A stretch of 64,000 nucleotides of DNA, from assembly GCA_964516435.1 (NCBI GenBank), contig CAZEZP010000061.1, forward strand, positions 1 through 64,000. The letters are read 5' to 3'. Shown one piece after another: positions 8,040-18,744 of the stretch (position 1 is its first letter; the number at the start of each line of letters is the position of its first letter). The position numbers and the translations under genes are program-made. Under the pieces are notes generated by a model. That model was not told where the DNA came from and did no database searches. It was given only the letters and a program-made list of their open reading frames with translations. Origin of the DNA: HGW-17 sp964516435 (lineage in GTDB: Bacteria; Myxococcota_A; Polyangia; HGW-17).

Positions 8040-8891
8040 ATGGCCAGCAACCGCAAACCCCTCGACATGGCGGCAAAGGCTCTGGCAAAGGTGCCGGGAA
8101 TCCTGCGGCTGCGGTTCGTCCGGCGCCGCCGCGTGGCAGATTTCCAGTCCCGCTCCCTGGGGGAGGAAATCGCCAACATTCCCAATCTCATCACCCTGTC
8201 CCGCCTGGTGCTCATTCCGGTCATCCTCGTGTTTCTGCACCGGGGTTCGCCGCTGGACCACTACATCGCCACCCTGCTGTTCATCCTGGCGGGGGCTTCG
8301 GATTTCCTCGATGGCTACCTGGCCCGCAAGACTGGAAAAATCACGCTCATGGGCAAGTTCCTGGACCCGCTGGCCGACAAGATCACCACGCTGTCTGTGA
8401 TGGTGACCCTGGTGGCGTGCCAGTCCATCCCGTCGTGGCTGCTGATTCTCATGCTGGTGCGGGAGTTCTCCGTGACGGGGCTGCGGGCGCTGGCCATGGG
8501 CGAGGGCGTGGTCATCGCCGCATCCGAGAGCGGGAAGCAGAAGACGGCGTTCCAGTTCTTCGGCCTGACCTTCCTGCTGGTGCATTACCCCTATCCCCTG
8601 GCTGGCACGTCCTGGGTGCTGGATTTCCACCGGATGGGACTGTTCATCCTGTACCTGTCGCTGATTCTCTCCCTGTTCTCGGCGGTGGAATACTTCGCGC
8701 TGTTCGTGGAGGCCGTGGAGCAGAAGAACCTGCGGCGCACCCGGACGCTGGAGAAGGCGGCGCGGGAAGCCGGGCTGCTCGCGGAAATGCATTCCAACCC
8801 GGAGTTGCCGGTCGTGGAAGAGATCGAGATGCAGGTGGAACTCTCCCGCTGTCCACCGGGAGATGGGCAGCCGCCGGATGCAACGGAGTGA
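8040..8891 (+). CDS. pgsA: CDP-diacylglycerol--glycerol-3-phosphate 3-phosphatidyltransferase
   Basis: The 283-residue membrane protein carries the complete CDP-alcohol phosphotransferase signature D-x2-D-G-x2-A-R-x8-G-x3-D-x3-D (SDFLDGYLARKTG...MGKFLDPLAD, around residues 90-115). The first helix segment ANIPNLITLSRLVLIPVI is typical of PgsA. It makes phosphatidylglycerol phosphate, the committed step to phosphatidylglycerol and cardiolipin. There are about six hydrophobic helices. A basic N-terminal extension of about 45 residues and an acidic C-terminal tail of about 60 residues go beyond the usual 180-200 residue core. The ATG at 8040 is two bases after the previous stop; a second in-frame ATG at 8067 is possible. 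Confidence 0.9.
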   Translation: MASNRKPLDMAAKALAKVPGILRLRFVRRRRVADFQSRSLGEEIANIPNLITLSRLVLIPVILVFLHRGSPLDHYIATLLFILAGASDFLDGYLARKTGKITLMGKFLDPLADKITTLSVMVTLVACQSIPSWLLILMLVREFSVTGLRALAMGEGVVIAASESGKQKTAFQFFGLTFLLVHYPYPLAGTSWVLDFHRMGLFILYLSLILSLFSAVEYFALFVEAVEQKNLRRTRTLEKAAREAGLLAEMHSNPELPVVEEIEMQVELSRCPPGDGQPPDATE

Positions 8892-8894
8892 CGG

Positions 8895-9584
8895 ATGGCG
8901 TCGTTTTCGGACAACAAGGCCCTGCAGTCCCGCTTGAACCTGCTCGATCAGAGCATCGAGAAACTGCGCGTGGTGTACGAGCAGTTCTTCATGGGCATCG
9001 AGCGCTTCGAGCCCGTGCAGTTGCGCAAGGGCATCCAGAACGAGTTGCGGGAACTCAAGGAGAATCCTCCCAACAACACGGCGCTGAAATTTTTGCTGAC
9101 CCGCGTCGAGACAAAATTTCGCACGTACGAGCAATACTGGAACCGGGTGTTGCGGGAAATCGAGGAAGGCACCTATGATCGGCAGATCCAGCGGTTGAAG
9201 CGGCGCCTGCGGGAAGAGGGGATCTCGGAGGAGATGCTCGCCAACGTCCGCACGCGAGGCGAACTGGAGGCGGCCCTGGCGCAGATCGCCGAACTGCGCC
9301 GCCAGGAGCGCCCGGATGCCGGGAACAAGGACAAGCCCGCGCCTGCCGCATCCGCGCCCGCCGCGCCGACTGCCGCGGACGATCGGCTGCGGCGCGCTTA
9401 CGAGAGTTTCGTGCGCGCGCGCCTGTCCACGGGGGAAAGCCTCGACGGCATCACGCCGGAGCGGTTCTTCGCCACGGTTTCCAGCCAGATTCCGCGGGTG
9501 AAGCAGGCGCACGGGTGCAACGACGTGGACATCCAGGTGGTCATCAAGGACAACAAGGCGACCTTGCGGTTCCTTCCGAAGTGA
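8895..9584 (+). CDS. MXAN_5187-like coiled-coil protein
   Basis: The 229-residue soluble protein has an N-terminal helical region rich in charged residues (LNLLDQSIEKLRVVYEQFF, LRKGIQNELRELKENPP, FRTYEQYWNRVLREIEEGTY). An Ala/Pro linker (about 150-165) follows, then a C-terminal domain of 65 residues (DRLRRAYESFVRARLSTGE, DVDIQVVIKDNKATLRFLPK). This architecture matches, from memory, the family named after the C-terminal domain of Myxococcus MXAN_5187, which is largely restricted to myxobacteria and relatives; its function is unknown. It lies three bases after pgsA and nine before a lipoprotein gene, so it is part of the 6850-10888 operon. Confidence 0.6.
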   Translation: MASFSDNKALQSRLNLLDQSIEKLRVVYEQFFMGIERFEPVQLRKGIQNELRELKENPPNNTALKFLLTRVETKFRTYEQYWNRVLREIEEGTYDRQIQRLKRRLREEGISEEMLANVRTRGELEAALAQIAELRRQERPDAGNKDKPAPAASAPAAPTAADDRLRRAYESFVRARLSTGESLDGITPERFFATVSSQIPRVKQAHGCNDVDIQVVIKDNKATLRFLPK

Positions 9585-9593
9585 GGATGGCAC

Positions 9594-10433
9594 ATGCCGG
9601 ATTTCGGAAAAATCGGGATGAAGACGGAAAAGGGCCATATGCATGCGTTTCGCCGGGCATGGCTTCTCGTTTCCGGATTGCGATGCGGGTTTTGGTGCGG
9701 GCTGCTGGTCTTCCTGCCGCTGCTGGGCGCCTGTGTCCACAGGGAATCCTGCCCCCGGGTTCCCGCGCGGGACATCGTGCAGGAAATCCAGGCGCAATCG
9801 CCGGATTCCCGTCTGGACGTCTTCGTGACCGACGAATGGCTCCTGGTCAATGGCGCTCCCGTGGGAAAGATCCGCAAGGGGCGCTTCACGGATGCCTCGG
9901 ACCGCAATCTGTACCCGCCCCTGTTCGATGCGCTCCACCAGGAGTTCTCCCGACGCGGGTCGGATCCCTACACCGAAATCGTCGTGTATGTGCATGATCG
10001 CCTTCCGTCGGCGCTCGTGGAACTGGTGCGTTCCACAGCCATCCGGACCCGGCTGGCTCCGGTGCTGCTCATTCCCATGTCCTTCGTCCGCCGGACCTGC
10101 GACCAGGCGTCCACGGTATCGCCTGCGTCGCCGGTGTCTGCGGATGCATCGGGTCTGCTCGTGCGGCAGGAGCGGGATCGCATCCTCGTCAACGGAACGG
10201 TAGTCGTCCAACTGGAAGACGGCCGCATGCCCCCGGCGGAACTGGATTCCGACGGCATCCTGTGTCCGAAACTGCTGCAGGCGCTCACCGGGGCGCTTTC
10301 CCGGCTTCCCGAAGGCGTCGAGCCCGTGCTGCACCTGACGCTGGAAGCCGATCCCGATGTAACGAAGTACATTCTGGTGACGGCTGGAAAGGCCGGCATC
10401 GTGCGTTTCAAGACGCTGCGGGTCATCGAATGA
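9594..10433 (+). CDS. lipoprotein with two TolR/ExbD-like periplasmic domains
   Basis: The 279-residue product has a lipoprotein signal (LLVFLPLLGAC). I keep ATG 9594 because GAGGA lies six bases upstream; ATG 9639, with AAAAGG upstream, would give a more typical signal peptide and is a real alternative. After the Cys there are two similar halves. Half one runs from VFVTDEWLLVNGAPV to TEIVVYVHDRLPSALVELV; half two from VRQERDRILVNGTVV to LHLTLEADPDVTKYILV. Each resembles the ExbD/TolR periplasmic domain, in which a strand with (L)VNG is followed by a helix, the strand with (R/E)AD..VP and a final helix. No ExbD transmembrane anchor or TolQ/ExbB partner is in the window, so this is a lipid-anchored derivative. 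The domain assignment is inference. Confidence 0.6.
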   Translation: MPDFGKIGMKTEKGHMHAFRRAWLLVSGLRCGFWCGLLVFLPLLGACVHRESCPRVPARDIVQEIQAQSPDSRLDVFVTDEWLLVNGAPVGKIRKGRFTDASDRNLYPPLFDALHQEFSRRGSDPYTEIVVYVHDRLPSALVELVRSTAIRTRLAPVLLIPMSFVRRTCDQASTVSPASPVSADASGLLVRQERDRILVNGTVVVQLEDGRMPPAELDSDGILCPKLLQALTGALSRLPEGVEPVLHLTLEADPDVTKYILVTAGKAGIVRFKTLRVIE

Positions 10434-10888
10434 GGCGGTTTGCTCTCTTTCTTTTCGTCTTGTCTGCGCTGGCCGCGTGCGAGACCAACGACGGCGGGGC
10501 GGTGGAAATCGCCTGGGTCATCCGGGGTTCGGATTTCCGCGCCTATGCGTGCGATTCCGCCGTGCTCGGCAATCAGCCCATCCGCACCGTGCGGCTCTCC
10601 ATCCGGCCCGTGCAGCGTCCCGACGTGGACTACTGCGCCGATGGCACGGTGCGCAACTGCGATTTCCCGTGCGATTCCTCCCGGGCGGGGGACACCCTGC
10701 GGGGCGTCACGCCTTTCACGGTGCCCGAAGGCAGTTGCCTCATCGGCGTGACGCTGCTGGATGGACAGGGAAATCCCATTCCCGCCTCCCGGGTGCAGGT
10801 GCCGGACCCCATCCGCAAGAACATCGAGAAGGGGAGCCTCACGTTTCTCGGGGTCTGGCAGTTCGTCATCCTGCTGGATGCGCCATGA
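10430..10888 (+). CDS. small lipoprotein of unknown function
   Basis: The 152-residue product begins at ATG 10430, overlapping the preceding stop (ATGA), so translation is coupled. The signal peptide MRRFALFLFVLSALAAC ends in a classical lipobox. The mature part holds five further Cys (YACDS, VDYCADG, RNCDFPCDS, GSCLIGV) that could form disulfides, and a strand-rich segment (VRLSIRPV). It is not recognised. It is the last gene of the operon before the gyrB promoter region. Confidence 0.75.
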   Translation: MRRFALFLFVLSALAACETNDGGAVEIAWVIRGSDFRAYACDSAVLGNQPIRTVRLSIRPVQRPDVDYCADGTVRNCDFPCDSSRAGDTLRGVTPFTVPEGSCLIGVTLLDGQGNPIPASRVQVPDPIRKNIEKGSLTFLGVWQFVILLDAP

Positions 10889-10949
10889 ACGCGGAGCCGG
10901 ACCCCGGTTTCGCGAAGGCTGGGAAGATGCCGTTCGGGCGTCATCCGCT

Positions 10950-10977
10950 GTGGCAATTTTTCCTTTTCCGTGATACA
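10950..10977 (+). promoter_or_regulatory. predicted gyrB promoter
   Basis: GTGGCA (10950-10955), a 16-base spacer and GATACA (10972-10977). The element GCAATTTTT followed by exactly ten bases and the -10 box also occurs at 26052 before the cytidylyltransferase gene, where the -10 box is TATACT. The resulting gyrB leader would be about 150 bases. Confidence 0.4.
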
Positions 10978-11136
10978 AGTACGCGCTTCCGGAAAGCGCC
11001 GGAAGCCGCGCAGGTCCTTCCGGGAAATTTCGTCCGGATGGCATGGGCCGTCGCGCGATGATCCCAGGCAGGGCGATGCCGCTCCGGGCGCACGAGCCGG
11101 CGGAGTGGATCCGATGCGAGAGGTGAGAGGAGAGAC

Positions 11137-13585
<2,449 letters not shown>

Positions 13586-13593
<8 letters not shown>

Positions 13594-14377
13594 TTGGCTC
13601 GTGCGCCTGTTCTACCGCAGGAAGGTGCGCCGCATCGAGGCCATGTCCCGGGCCCTGCAACTGATCGGGGAGGGAAGACTGGCCGAGGCCGGGGGAATCA
13701 TCCGGCAGGCCCGTCCCACGGAATTTCTGGACGACCTGGCGCTGTACCATTTCGTGCGGGGCCGCTATCACCTGGAATGCCTGGAACTGGAGGCCGCGGA
13801 ATGCCATTTGCAGGCGGCCTTCGCGCTGGGTTTTGCGCGTCCGGCCCTGTTCCTGTCCCTGGGACTGGCCAAGGCGCGCCTGCGCCGCCTGGGGGAGGCG
13901 TACGAGTTGCTGAAACTGGCCGTAGAGCGCCTGGAAGGGACACAAGAGCGGGAAATCGCGGCCGCACTGCTGGCGCTGCTCGAAGAAATCCGCTCCGGCA
14001 GGGCGCGCAGGAAACTGGACGAAATCGCCGCGGCGGCGGGCGCGCGCGTGCTGGGCCGCAGGGTGTCCTGCGAGCAGTGGCGCCCATCCGAATGGAAGCG
14101 TGTGCTGGACGCCGCCGTGTTCCGGGACGATGCCCCGGTGGAGCCCACCGAGGAGATGGCCGTTCTTCTGGGCCAGTGGATGGTGCATCACCACCGGGGG
14201 ACGTGGGAATTCGGCCTGGAGCCGTCGGATGCGGCCGTGCGGGTCGGAGATGTTGCTTTCACCCCGCTTGCTCTGCTACGCTCGTGGCGCACGGGGGCGC
14301 TTTCCCGCGAGGATCTGGAACGCCTGCCCCTGTCTGCAGCCGGTTCCGGATGGTTTTCCGACGTGGCAGCGGGTTGA
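13586..14377 (+). CDS. TPR-like helical protein
   Basis: The 263-residue product starts at ATG 13586, inside the last codons of gyrB (8-base overlap). After a basic N-terminus (MFSWLVRLFYRRKVRR) the sequence is built of helix pairs resembling tetratricopeptide repeats (ALQLIGEGRLAEAGGII, ALYHFVRGRYHLECLELEAA, ALFLSLGLAKARLRRLGEA). A C-terminal part with no match and two Trp-containing segments follows. Function unknown. Position between gyrB and a Ser/Thr kinase (15 bases downstream) suggests co-expression with the kinase, possibly as an adaptor (inference). Confidence 0.7.
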
Positions 14378-14392
14378 ACGGGAACGAACGAG

Positions 14393-16564
14393 ATGGCGCA
14401 GCAATACGGCAATTACGAATTGATCGAACGCATCGCCCGCGGGGGCATGGCTGAGGTGTTCAAGGCCCGCATGAAGGGCGCGGCGGGTTTCGAGAAGCTC
14501 GTGGCGCTCAAGATGCTGCACAGCCATCTGGCCGAGGATGCCGAAATGGTGGCCTCCCTCAAGGATGAGGCGCGCCTGGTCTCCAACATGCTGCACCCCA
14601 ACATCTGCCAGGTGCTGTATTTTGAAAAGATTGGAGATCGCTACTGCATCACCATGGAATACATCCATGGCAAGGACGTGGCCACCATCATGCGGACGCT
14701 GCGCAAGGCCGGTCAGCGGCTGCCGCTGGAGTTCGCGCTCTACATCATCCGCCAGACACTGACCGGGCTCGATTACGCCCATCGCATGGTGGACCCGACC
14801 ACCAACGCGCCGCTCAACATCATCCACCGCGACATCAGCCCGCAGAACATCCTCGTCTCCTATGCGGGCGCCGTGAAGATCATCGATTTCGGCATCGCCA
14901 AGGCCGCCGAGGGGCTGCATCACACGCAGGATGGCGTGATCAAGGGCAAGTTCCGCTACATGGCGCCCGAGCAGGCGCTGGGGCAGGCCATCGACCACCG
15001 CGTGGACATCTTCGCGGCCGGTGTGGTGCTCTACGAGATGCTGCTGGGGGAGACCCATTCCCGCGGCGCCACGGATGCGGAACTGATCATCAAGGCGCAG
15101 ACGGCGCAGTTCGAGCCCATCGAGCGCCTGGTGCCAGGACTGCCGCGGGATCTGCCGGAAATCGTGAAGAAGGCGCTGGCCAGGGATCCCAGTGAACGCT
15201 TTCCCAGCGCCCGGCTCTTCCGCAACGCACTCGATTCCGTGGTCAAGCGCGAAGGGCTGGATGTGGCGCCAGAGGCCATGGCCGCCTACCTGCGCAACCT
15301 GTTCCCGGATCCGCATGCGGGCGGTTCCCGCGTGGATGAAATGGAGCAACTGGCCGGGGACGTGCTGGAGTTGTCTCCCCTGCCGGAAACGGGGCAGGCC
15401 CAGGTGGTGCCGCATCCCGCGCCCATGCCGCGTGCGGCATCCGGTCCGGCGCCGGCGCCCCAACCGCGTCCTGCACCCCAGCCGCGTCCAGCGGCGCCGC
15501 CGCCTCATCTCGCGCCGCCGCCCGTAGTCGATTTTTCATCGCCACCATCCGCACCTCCGGGGATGGCGCCTGTGCCGGGGGCCATGCCGCCTCCGCCTCC
15601 GGAAGCGCCCCTGCCCGAGGCCCATCCCGTGGGACTCACGAAGGCCACCAGCGAAACGGCGCGGGAGCGGCGCAAGCGGGAGCGGGAAGAAAAAAAGAAG
15701 GAGAAGGACCGCCAGGAAAAGGAACGCCAGGCGGAGACCCAGCGGGTTTCGCCGTCCTCGCGGCCGCATGCGCCCCGCGGGCCTTCGCCGCTGTGGCTGT
15801 TCATCGACCGGCTGGGAAAGGCGTTCGTGAACACGCTGTTCAACATCTTCTGGGGGCTGGTGCTGGTGGCCATTGGCGCGGCCATCCTGTACTTCACCCG
15901 CTCGGAATCCGCGTCCGGCCCTTTGGCGCCAGGCGGGGCATCCGGCGGGGTGGAAGTAGAAAAGGCCTGCCGCATGGGACTCGTGGAGGTGACGCTCAAG
16001 TCCACGCCGACGGAGGCCGACGTCTACATCGATGGCGAGTTGATGCCGCAGAAGACCCCCTGGTTCAACGTGCAACTGGAGATGTGCTACAACATTCCCA
16101 CGAAAATCCGCGTGCAGAAGGGGGATTTGTACTGGGAGCGCAAGGTGGAGTATCCCGTCAGGGAAGACGGCCGGCTGTTTCTGGACGTGGCATTGGCTCC
16201 CGGCGGTGGAGCCCCGCCGGAAAGCATGGCGGGCAACTCGGATGCCTCCGGTTCGGCCATGGCGTCTTCCGCCCGGTTCAAGGGGGCCCGGACGTCTTCT
16301 GGCGCGGCTTCGCCCAAAAACGAGCCGCCTCCGGAAACCGTGGACCTGGCGGGCGGCATCGGCATTCTCAAGGTGACCTGCTCGGCGCCCTGCACGGTCT
16401 TGATTTCCGGCAAGAACAAGGGCAGCGAGAAGGTGTTCCGCCTGCGGGCCCGCAAGGAGCCCTACGAGGTGCAGGCCGACTTCGGCGGCGGCGTGCTTTC
16501 GGACGTCAAGCCGGTATACATCTATCCCAACCAGGACAACTTCGCCCACTTCTCGCCTCCCTGA
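14393..16564 (+). CDS. transmembrane Ser/Thr protein kinase with proline-rich linker
   Basis: The 723-residue protein has an N-terminal Hanks-type kinase domain: Gly loop IARGGMAEVF, Lys40 in VALKML, catalytic loop HRDISPQNIL, DFGIAKA and MAPEQA. All catalytic residues are present. A Pro/Ala-rich linker (about 340-415) and a highly charged helical stretch (ARERRKREREEKKKEKD) follow. One membrane helix lies near 484-505 (VNTLFNIFWGLVLVAIGAAIL), then an extracytoplasmic tail with a PEGA-like segment (VEVTLKSTPTEADVYIDGELMPQKTPW) and a second similar repeat after a Ser/Ala linker. This is the typical layout of myxobacterial receptor kinases. The signal sensed is unknown; no phosphatase is adjacent. 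Confidence 0.92.
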   Translation: MAQQYGNYELIERIARGGMAEVFKARMKGAAGFEKLVALKMLHSHLAEDAEMVASLKDEARLVSNMLHPNICQVLYFEKIGDRYCITMEYIHGKDVATIMRTLRKAGQRLPLEFALYIIRQTLTGLDYAHRMVDPTTNAPLNIIHRDISPQNILVSYAGAVKIIDFGIAKAAEGLHHTQDGVIKGKFRYMAPEQALGQAIDHRVDIFAAGVVLYEMLLGETHSRGATDAELIIKAQTAQFEPIERLVPGLPRDLPEIVKKALARDPSERFPSARLFRNALDSVVKREGLDVAPEAMAAYLRNLFPDPHAGGSRVDEMEQLAGDVLELSPLPETGQAQVVPHPAPMPRAASGPAPAPQPRPAPQPRPAAPPPHLAPPPVVDFSSPPSAPPGMAPVPGAMPPPPPEAPLPEAHPVGLTKATSETARERRKREREEKKKEKDRQEKERQAETQRVSPSSRPHAPRGPSPLWLFIDRLGKAFVNTLFNIFWGLVLVAIGAAILYFTRSESASGPLAPGGASGGVEVEKACRMGLVEVTLKSTPTEADVYIDGELMPQKTPWFNVQLEMCYNIPTKIRVQKGDLYWERKVEYPVREDGRLFLDVALAPGGGAPPESMAGNSDASGSAMASSARFKGARTSSGAASPKNEPPPETVDLAGGIGILKVTCSAPCTVLISGKNKGSEKVFRLRARKEPYEVQADFGGGVLSDVKPVYIYPNQDNFAHFSPP

Positions 16565-16610
16565 AACGACTCATGAAGGCGGCAGCGGGGTCAGGTACCA
16601 TCGCAGTTTG

Positions 16611-16639
16611 TTCGACATCGGGAGGTTTTCGGCTACACT
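16611..16639 (+). promoter_or_regulatory. predicted promoter of the Cys-rich lipoprotein gene
   Basis: TTCGAC (16611-16616), a 17-base spacer and TACACT (16634-16639) predict a start near 16646. GGGAGG (16648-16653) and ATG 16661 follow with ideal spacing, which argues that 16661 is the authentic start codon of the gene that now reads open only from 16681. Confidence 0.5.
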
Positions 16640-16680
16640 GCATTTGCGGGAGGTTTTTCAATGCGACGCTGGATTGTTTG

Positions 16681-17448
16681 ATGCCAATTTTCCTGTCGGC
16701 TTGTTCTCTCATAGTGGATTTTGAGGCGAAATGCGATGCGCAGCATCCTGACTGCCGTCTGGAGGTGTGCGCATCTGAACCGGCTTGTGCCCCCCAGCCT
16801 TGCAGTTTCGACATCATGTACTATGACTCGCCGCCGGCTTCGAACTGCGAGGAAGGTACCCGCTGCGTGATAAACAAGGATGGCGATACGGAATGCATTC
16901 AGGAGAGCATGTTCGATGAAGATGAAAGCCTGTATTACCGGCCGTGCAGCAATGATTCCCTCCTGGGATGCCCATATGGTTCCTTTTGCGTGAGGACTCT
17001 GGGAAATTTTTTCTGCGTGCCTTACTGCAATCTGGATACCCATCCCGGCTGTCCGAAACCCGGGAAATGCCATTATGCCCGCGGGCCTGAATCCAATTTT
17101 GACATCTGCTTCATCCAGGATGACTGCAAACCCGTGGATGGAACCGGATGCAAGCAGAAGGACATGGCCTGCTATTTCTCTTTCGATCTTTCCAACGATT
17201 CCCTGATTACCATTTGCACGCCCCCTGGGAGCATTTCTGCCTATCAGCAATGTGAAATGCCGTGGGACTGTATTCCAGGCCACGTTTGCACGGGCGGCAG
17301 CGGGAGTCTGGGGGATGTGAAACGCTGCATTCCTCTCTGCGATGACAGTCATCCCTGCAGCAACAGCCGGGAAACCTGCCAGTACATCATGGGAACCGTG
17401 GGGGTCTGCAGTCTTGGACCTGAGCCTCTTTCCCTGTTTCTGCAATAA
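16681..17448 (+). CDS. Cys-rich lipoprotein with frameshifted signal peptide
   Basis: The readable frame gives 255 residues from ATG 16681, starting MPIFLSAC, which is a lipobox without the usual basic N-terminus and long core. The missing part lies just upstream in another frame. ATG 16661, preceded by GGGAGG, encodes MRRWIV and then hits TGA at 16679, which overlaps the ATG at 16681. One extra T in the run GTTTG would join them into MRRWIVLMPIFLSAC, an ordinary lipoprotein signal. So the gene is either frameshifted (mutation or assembly error) or translated by reinitiation at TGATG. The mature part has about 29 Cys in repeated C-x(4-8)-C patterns, resembling small disulfide-rich domains common in myxobacterial lipoproteins. 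Function unknown. Confidence 0.7.
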   Translation: MPIFLSACSLIVDFEAKCDAQHPDCRLEVCASEPACAPQPCSFDIMYYDSPPASNCEEGTRCVINKDGDTECIQESMFDEDESLYYRPCSNDSLLGCPYGSFCVRTLGNFFCVPYCNLDTHPGCPKPGKCHYARGPESNFDICFIQDDCKPVDGTGCKQKDMACYFSFDLSNDSLITICTPPGSISAYQQCEMPWDCIPGHVCTGGSGSLGDVKRCIPLCDDSHPCSNSRETCQYIMGTVGVCSLGPEPLSLFLQ

Positions 17449-17695
17449 TCCTCTTGCAGTTTCGGCACCGGGGTTTTGGCTGGATGTGTGGAATCTCCGA
17501 GAGCGGTATGGGACTTAGGTATGGCTGCCGGGAGGACTGAATTTGGTGGAACAAAGTTGCGTGATTCGCTTTTTGGTATCCACCTCATGAGAAGGAATGG
17601 ATTTTTCTTGACTTTGATGACAGTTTGCATGAAAAACAGCCGCTACTGACGTGGAACCGTGCATCTGTACCTGGAACAGGAGAAAAGGATCCGGC

Positions 17696-18385
17696 ATGAC
17701 CACCTATTCCCATCGCGACAAGATTCTCAAGATGACCACGCTGCTGCGGGGATTGCATCATCCGGGCGTGCAACTGGCGCTTGGACGGCATGGCTTCGGG
17801 CAGGAAGACTTCGAGGAGGGTTGGCGCCTGCTCGAGGCCGCCATGGGGCGCTCGTTCGCATTCGTAAAGTGGGTGCCCACCCAAAATCCGCTTCCGGAAA
17901 TTCTCGCGGCAGTCGACCGCTGGGAGAACACCTATTTCGATGTGGCTGATGCCGTGCTGCGGCACCGCTATCCATCCATCCATGCCTGGATGTTTCACAA
18001 CCTTTCCAAGAGCAGCGGAGTCGAAGTGCTGCTTTCGGTGGGCACGTTCGTTTCCCGTTATGAAGAACTGGCGGTCCGCACCGATGCAGAATCCAGAAAT
18101 GCCTTGGAATTGCTGAGGAAACGCGGACTTGGCAATGAAACCATTGGGGAGGCCAGGTCTTTTTTGGAAAGGGCGCGTCACGTCGAGGCGGTTTCAGCTC
18201 CATCTGACCTCGAGGAAAAGAAGAGAATCATGGATGCCGCCGTGGATGCGATGTGGGAATGGTATCAGGAATGGGCACAGATCGCCCGTGTGGCGATTGC
18301 CAACAAGCGGTTGCGCATTCACCTTGGCATTTCTTCCCCTTCCGGCAGCGAAAAATCTGGAGAAGCGTCTTCAGCCGAAGACTGA
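17696..18385 (+). CDS. hypothetical helical protein
   Basis: The 229-residue cytoplasmic-looking protein begins at ATG 17696 with an AGGAGA site 14 bases upstream, so spacing is long. It is mostly helical, with several Trp residues (FVKWVPTQNP, AAVDRWENTYFDVAD, MWEWYQEWAQIARVA), a conserved-looking middle (RYPSIHAWMFHNLSKSSG) and a Ser-rich end. There is no signal, membrane helix or recognised motif. It stands alone between two intergenic regions of reduced GC. A possible -35 box TTGACT lies at 17608 but no good -10 box. Coding status is supported by length, codon use and third-position GC. Confidence 0.65.
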   Translation: MTTYSHRDKILKMTTLLRGLHHPGVQLALGRHGFGQEDFEEGWRLLEAAMGRSFAFVKWVPTQNPLPEILAAVDRWENTYFDVADAVLRHRYPSIHAWMFHNLSKSSGVEVLLSVGTFVSRYEELAVRTDAESRNALELLRKRGLGNETIGEARSFLERARHVEAVSAPSDLEEKKRIMDAAVDAMWEWYQEWAQIARVAIANKRLRIHLGISSPSGSEKSGEASSAED

Positions 18386-18744
18386 TACATTTTGCCGGAG
18401 GATCCTGGCATTGCGGGGGCGTGCCAGAAACTCCTGCAAATCCTTTTCCTGCAGCCGGAACCTGGCCCTAAAGTTCATGGCCTCGAAAGCAAAGCCCTTT
18501 TTTTCCCTCCTGGAAAGAAAAGAGCCTTGTGGACAAGGCAATCCCTTTCCGGGTTCAGGATGTTGTCCCTGTGGTCAGGAATATCCTCCTCCATCAAGGG
18601 TCGGTATTTCTGTCTCAGGGGAGCGTACCGTTTCCTGCTCCAGTGAACAGACTTTCGGTGCGGGAAAGTACGTTTTGCTGGTATTGGAGCCGCTTTTCGC
18701 CATGTTTCCACATCCTGGATGCAGGAGGTGGCTTGCGGAGTGGG
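18386..18744. other. intergenic region, no gene supported
   Basis: GC is clearly lower than in neighbouring genes. On the minus strand two short frames overlap by ATGA at 18475-18478 (78 codons from 18711 and 35 codons from 18478), but neither has a ribosome-binding site or a recognisable motif, and the second ends inside the neighbouring gene. No tRNA-like or terminator structure was seen. Confidence 0.5.

Noticed and set aside
10885..11061. A 58-codon frame overlapping the stop of the small lipoprotein gene (ATGA)
   Set aside because: It contains the gyrB promoter, has no recognisable feature and ends in the gyrB leader; the overlap is probably chance.
18475..18711. Transposase fragment on the minus strand
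   Set aside because: Basic composition alone suggested it; no DDE, HUH or other catalytic motif, inverted repeat or target-site duplication was seen.
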